From Amycolatopsis thailandensis (lineage in GTDB: Bacteria > Actinomycetota > Actinomycetes > Mycobacteriales > Pseudonocardiaceae), in the NCBI RefSeq assembly GCF_002234405.1, contig NZ_NMQT01000116.1, positions 1 through 34,275 of the forward strand: a DNA stretch of 34,275 nt, read 5' to 3'. This document shows, one piece after another, positions 31,027 to 34,275 of this stretch. The notes under the pieces are model-generated. The model made no database searches. It was not told the DNA's origin and worked only from the letters and a program-made list of their open reading frames with translations. Within the stretch, counting starts at the first letter, position 1. Every line of letters begins with the position of its first letter. Position numbers and translations under genes: made by a program.

Positions 31027-31797
31027 ATGCCGGACCATCGCGAACATCTTTCGAGCCTGCTTCGGCCGGGCACCACTACCTCCGGGCCGGACAAGGGTTT
31101 TCTCGATCTGCTGGGAGAAATCCCGCAAGCCGGGCCGCCGACCGGGCTGGCTCAGCGGCTGATGCGCACCTCCGCCGTGCCGATGATCTACGAGCGGTAC
31201 TGGCGCCCGACGCTGGGCAGGGTCGCGAAAGGACTGAACGGCCCGACCATGGCGGACGAGATCCGGATCGCGATCGAAGCGCTCCGCCTCGTTCCGGGCC
31301 AGGTCGCACTGGACGTCGCGTGCGGCACCGGCCGGTTCACCCGCGCGTTCGGCGAAGCGGTCGGCCCGGACGGCCTGTCCATCGGTCTCGACGGTTCGGT
31401 CACCATGCTGGAGAAGGCGCTCGCCGCGCCCAATCCGGCGGCGGTGACCTATCTGCGCGCCGACGCCGTCGACCTGCCGCTCGGCGATTCCACTGTGGAC
31501 GCCGTCTGCTGTTTCGCCGCGCTGCACATGTTCGCCGACCCCGACGCGGCACTGGATTCGTTCACCCGCGTGCTGAAACCCGGCGGCTCGCTGGTGCTGC
31601 TGACCAGCGCCCGGCACAGTGATCAGCCGATGCGGCTGGCGGACACCTTCCTCGGCAGGCTGAGCGGACAGCGGATGTTCGACCGCGGCGAGATCGCGCT
31701 GAAGCTGTTCCGGCGCGGATTCGACCGCGTCGGCGAGCGGTACTCCGGTGTCACGCAGATCGTCACCGGGGAGCTACCGGTTAACATCCGGAAATGA
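31027..31797 (+). CDS. class I SAM-dependent methyltransferase
   Basis: A 256-residue methyltransferase with the UbiE/Methyltransf_11-type core: motif I LDVACGTGRFTRAFG near residues 97-111, acidic LDGS after the second strand, ADAVDLPLGD (motif II region) and LKPGGSLVLL (motif III). The first 60 residues are an N-terminal extension with Pro/Gly-rich loops. The methyl acceptor is unknown. AAGGGA upstream supports ATG at 31027 over the GTG at 31003. Its stop overlaps the start of an M20 amidohydrolase (ATGA), so the pair is an operon. Confidence 0.87.
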   Translation: MPDHREHLSSLLRPGTTTSGPDKGFLDLLGEIPQAGPPTGLAQRLMRTSAVPMIYERYWRPTLGRVAKGLNGPTMADEIRIAIEALRLVPGQVALDVACGTGRFTRAFGEAVGPDGLSIGLDGSVTMLEKALAAPNPAAVTYLRADAVDLPLGDSTVDAVCCFAALHMFADPDAALDSFTRVLKPGGSLVLLTSARHSDQPMRLADTFLGRLSGQRMFDRGEIALKLFRRGFDRVGERYSGVTQIVTGELPVNIRK

Positions 31798-33122
31798 TCC
31801 GCTCTGAGCACGCTTCGCCGACTCCCCCCGACGACAGCTACCTCCGTTCCCTGGTCGACGCGACCGCGGACGCCGTCGCCGCGGCCGAACCGCTCGGCTC
31901 GCCGCACGAGGGCGCGGACCCGGCCACCCGCGACGCGGTCAGCGCCGGGATCCGTGCGCTGACCGCGGAATTGGTGGAGCTGAGCCAAGACCTGCACGCT
32001 CATCCCGAAGAGGGGTTCGCCGAGCACCGCTCGGTCCACGCGCTCGGGGAGCTGCTCGAACGGCACGGTCACGAAGTGACGATCGGCGCGGGCGGGCTGG
32101 ACACCGCCTTGGTCGCGAGCACTCCCGGAAGCGGCCCGCACATCGCGGTCCTCTCCGAGTACGACGCCCTTCCCGGACTCGGCCACGGCTGCGGGCACAA
32201 CGTCATCTGCACCGCGGGCGCGGGCGGTTTCCTCGGCGCGGCGGCGGTCGCCGAGCGGCTGGGCGGCCGGGTCTCCTTGATCGGCACGCCGGCGGAAGAA
32301 GGCGGTGGCGGCAAGGAGACCATGGCCCGCGCCGGGGTTTTCGACGACGTCGACGCCGTGGTCATGCTGCACCCGTTCAGCCATGACATCGCCATGCATC
32401 CGTTCCTCGGCAGGCGGCAGCTGGAAATGGTGTTCCACGGTGTCGGCGCGCACGCTTCGGCGCAGCCGTTCATGGGACGCAACGCGCTCGACGCCGCCGT
32501 CGCCGCGTACCAGGGTGTCGCGGCGCTTCGGCAGCATCTGCCGTCCAGCGACCGTGTCCACGGCGTCTTCACCGACGGTGGCGCGCGGCCGAACGTCGTT
32601 CCCGAACGCGCGGCTCTGCTGTTCTATCTGCGCTCCGCGCAACCGGACACGTTGCGCGACCTCGCCGACCGGGTTTCCGCGATCGCGCGGGGCGCGGCGG
32701 AGATGACCGGCTGCGGCGTCGAACTGCTGTGGGACGCCCAGCCCGCGTACCTGCCGATCCGCTTCAACACCACGCTCGCCGGACGCTGGTCGGTGCATCA
32801 GGTCGACGCCGGCCGCAAACCGCTGCCGCCGGGGATCGTGCCCGAATTCCTCACCGGTTCGACCGATCTTGGCAATCTCTCCTACCGGATGCCCGCGATC
32901 CACCCGATGATCGCCATCGCGGGACCGACGACCGCCTTGCACACCAAGGAGTTCGCGGCCGCGGCCGGTTCCCCGGACGGTGATCGCGCGGTCGTCGACG
33001 GCGCGCTGGGGCTGGCGCTGACCGCCGTCGATTACCTGGCCGACGCGAAACTCCGCGCCGCGGTGCACGAGGAGTTCGAGGCATCGGGCGGGGCGTTGGA
33101 CGTCCCCCGTTTCTTCGACTGA
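31794..33122 (+). CDS. M20-family amidohydrolase (AbgB/PM20D2-like)
   Basis: A 442-residue M20 metallohydrolase that cleaves amide bonds of N-acyl amino acids, aminobenzoyl-glutamate or dipeptides. Family cues: LHAHPEEGFAEH (66-78 region), SEYDALPGLGHGCGHN (metal ligands), GTPAEEGGGGK with the catalytic Glu pair, and a dimerisation-domain segment GVGAHASAQPFMGRNALDA. The N-terminal 40 residues are an added hydrophilic extension. No signal peptide, so cytoplasmic. Substrate is unknown; coupling to the methyltransferase could mean that one small-molecule pathway uses both. Confidence 0.9.
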   Translation: MIRSEHASPTPPDDSYLRSLVDATADAVAAAEPLGSPHEGADPATRDAVSAGIRALTAELVELSQDLHAHPEEGFAEHRSVHALGELLERHGHEVTIGAGGLDTALVASTPGSGPHIAVLSEYDALPGLGHGCGHNVICTAGAGGFLGAAAVAERLGGRVSLIGTPAEEGGGGKETMARAGVFDDVDAVVMLHPFSHDIAMHPFLGRRQLEMVFHGVGAHASAQPFMGRNALDAAVAAYQGVAALRQHLPSSDRVHGVFTDGGARPNVVPERAALLFYLRSAQPDTLRDLADRVSAIARGAAEMTGCGVELLWDAQPAYLPIRFNTTLAGRWSVHQVDAGRKPLPPGIVPEFLTGSTDLGNLSYRMPAIHPMIAIAGPTTALHTKEFAAAAGSPDGDRAVVDGALGLALTAVDYLADAKLRAAVHEEFEASGGALDVPRFFD

Positions 33123-33129
33123 GGAAACG

Positions 33130-33157
33130 CTGAGATTTCTCAGCTGATTCTTCTCAG
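33130..33157 (+). promoter_or_regulatory. tandem 14-bp repeats upstream of htrA-type gene
   Basis: CTGAGATTTCTCAG (33130-33143, itself a perfect palindrome around TT) is followed at once by CTGATTCTTCTCAG (33144-33157), identical at 11 of 14 positions; both end in TTCTCAG. The pair lies 57-84 bases before the protease start. It may be a response-regulator site; mycobacterial htrA-like genes are under the MprAB envelope-stress system, but I cannot match the consensus by eye. Confidence 0.5.
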
Positions 33158-33213
33158 GAAAGCACAGGGGTTTTCCACAGGAGGTTCACAAGTAAGAGCG
33201 CGAATCTTGGTCC

Positions 33214-34179
33214 ATGACCGAGAACGAGAGTCGGCCCGGCCCCGCCTCCACCGGTGGGCACCAGCCGCCGCACCAGCAGCAGTACCCCGGTTACACCCCT
33301 TGGCAGGCCGCGCCGAATCCGCTCTTCACTCCGCAGCAAGCCCAGACGCCCGTTCCGCCGCCGCGCAAGAAAGGCGGCCGGGTCGCCGTCCTCGTCAGCG
33401 CGACGGCGCTCGCCGCCGCACTCGTCGGCGGGGCCGGCGGAGCGGCGCTCATGGGTCTCGGATCCACGTCTTCGGCGTCCGGCCCGGGTTCGTCCGCGGT
33501 CGCCAACGGGCAACTGGTCGGGAACACCACTTCGGGTGACGTCAGCGGGGTCGCCGCGAAGGTGACGCCGAGCGTCGTCCAGGTGAACGTGACCACCGCG
33601 CAGGGTGAGGCCGTCGGCTCCGGCGTCATCCTGACGGCGGACGGGCGCGTCCTCACCAACGCCCACGTCGTCGCCGACGCCCAAGGCGACGTCACCGTCA
33701 CCCTGTCGGACGGCAAGCAGTACAAGGCGAGCGTGGTCGGCGCCGACACGAAGGCCGACATCGCCGTTGTCCAGCTGAAGGGGGCGAGCGGGCTGACACC
33801 GGCTTCGCTCGGCGACTCCGGCAAACTCGCCGTCGGCCAGCAGGTCGTCGCGATCGGCTCGCCCGGCGGGCTCCAGAACACCGTGACCACCGGCATCGTG
33901 AGCGCGCTGAACCGCAAGCTCGACGAGCTCAGCAGCGGCCAGGAGCGGCGTTCGCCGTACAGCCGGACCACGAACGAAGCCGGGCCGAGCTACACCGCGA
34001 TCCAGACCGACGCCCCGATCAACCAGGGCAACTCGGGCGGGGCGCTGGTGGACGCGCAGGGGAACGTCATCGGCATCAACTCGGCGCTCTACAACCCGAC
34101 CTCGACCGGCAGCATCGGTATCGGGTTCGCGATCCCCATCAACGACGCGAAGAAGATCGTCGAGCAGATCGTCGGCTGA
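33214..34179 (+). CDS. HtrA/DegP-type trypsin-like serine protease without PDZ
   Basis: A 321-residue membrane-anchored protease. Residues 1-54 are a Pro/Gln-rich cytoplasmic tail, 56-83 a single membrane helix, 84-108 a Ser/Gly linker, then an S1C trypsin-like domain (110-321). The triad is His151 (LTNAHVV), Asp182 (KADIAVVQL) and Ser274 (QGNSGGAL). The protein stops right after the protease domain (AKKIVEQIVG), with no C-terminal PDZ domain as PepD/HtrA relatives have, and no room for one before the hairpin at 34227. It likely handles misfolded envelope proteins or a specific regulated cleavage. The ribosome site is weak; the tandem repeats upstream suggest stress control. Confidence 0.9.
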   Translation: MTENESRPGPASTGGHQPPHQQQYPGYTPWQAAPNPLFTPQQAQTPVPPPRKKGGRVAVLVSATALAAALVGGAGGAALMGLGSTSSASGPGSSAVANGQLVGNTTSGDVSGVAAKVTPSVVQVNVTTAQGEAVGSGVILTADGRVLTNAHVVADAQGDVTVTLSDGKQYKASVVGADTKADIAVVQLKGASGLTPASLGDSGKLAVGQQVVAIGSPGGLQNTVTTGIVSALNRKLDELSSGQERRSPYSRTTNEAGPSYTAIQTDAPINQGNSGGALVDAQGNVIGINSALYNPTSTGSIGIGFAIPINDAKKIVEQIVG

Positions 34180-34226
34180 CCCGGCCGACTGGACCGTCGT
34201 CAGGGGGCGGCCCAGCAGGCGAAGTC

Positions 34227-34275
34227 CGTGAAGGCCTTCTCGAGGGATTCGGGGTCCCGCGAGAAGGCCTTCACG
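34227..34275. terminator. 16-bp hairpin after htrA-type gene
   Basis: Arms 34227-34242 (CGTGAAGGCCTTCTCG) and 34260-34275 are perfect complements around a 17-base loop, 47 bases after the protease stop. Each arm contains the palindrome GAAGGCCTTC. The window ends at the last arm base, so the stem may extend beyond it. Confidence 0.75.

Noticed and set aside
33130..33157. Assigning the tandem repeats to MprA specifically
   Set aside because: The MprAB link to mycobacterial htrA-like genes is known, but I cannot verify the consensus and the 14-base period differs from usual OmpR-type spacing; left as an unassigned site.
1..34275. CRISPR array, tRNA, rRNA, insertion sequence or prophage
   Set aside because: No regularly spaced repeats, no cloverleaf or rRNA-like sequence, and no transposase, integrase or phage protein was seen on either strand.

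Overview
The window is about 70% G+C, has dense GTG/TTG starts, many four-base ATGA/GTGA overlaps, leaderless-type starts, and proteins typical of filamentous actinomycetes (crotonyl-CoA carboxylase/reductase, a FilP/Scy-like coiled-coil protein, SPW-repeat and DUF3817 proteins, an Rv1264-type cyclase). I infer a Pseudonocardiaceae chromosome, most likely Amycolatopsis or a close relative. No rRNA, tRNA, CRISPR, phage or insertion sequence was seen; it reads as ordinary chromosome with several compact functional modules.

Region 1 (1-8.2 kb) is a candidate alpha-mannoside utilisation locus. A secreted GH92 alpha-mannosidase is divergent from an operon of LacI repressor, mannose-6-phosphate isomerase, and a single-domain sugar ABC ATPase, permease and lipoprotein binding protein of the Frc/Rbs class. 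Three exact copies of the palindrome GACAACGTTGTC tie it together: in the GH92 leader, at the lacI start codon, and inside manA. No sugar kinase is present.

Region 2 (8.2-14.8 kb) holds a LytS-type kinase and LytTR regulator, translationally coupled to a small membrane protein and a sodium/solute symporter, followed by a second small-subunit/symporter pair (DUF485-ActP). It looks like a sensed short-chain carboxylate uptake module with two paralogous transporters.

Region 3 (14.8-19.6 kb) has a MocR/PdxR-type regulator divergent from an AhpD-like plus PEP-mutase-like operon, with clear half-sites between them; then a secreted cyclophilin, a hypothetical protein, a small secreted beta/gamma-crystallin-like protein, and two long hairpins.

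Region 4 (19.6-26.0 kb) is acyl-CoA metabolism: MeaB, thiolase, methylmalonyl-CoA epimerase, a TetR regulator with an SPW membrane protein, and ccrA, whose promoter contains a plausible repressor site. It abuts a polarity/cytoskeleton-type coiled-coil gene.

Region 5 (26.1-34.3 kb) has a universal stress protein very like mycobacterial Rv1636 coupled to an Rv1264-like adenylyl cyclase; a minus-strand series of AlkA-type glycosylase, M50-like peptidase and a divergent ProA; a methyltransferase coupled to an M20 amidohydrolase; and a membrane-anchored HtrA-type protease without a PDZ domain.

Gene ends are marked repeatedly by long perfect hairpins without T-tracts, several sharing sequence. No gene-free stretch exceeds 300 bases; the longest (19342-19600) is filled by two such hairpins.
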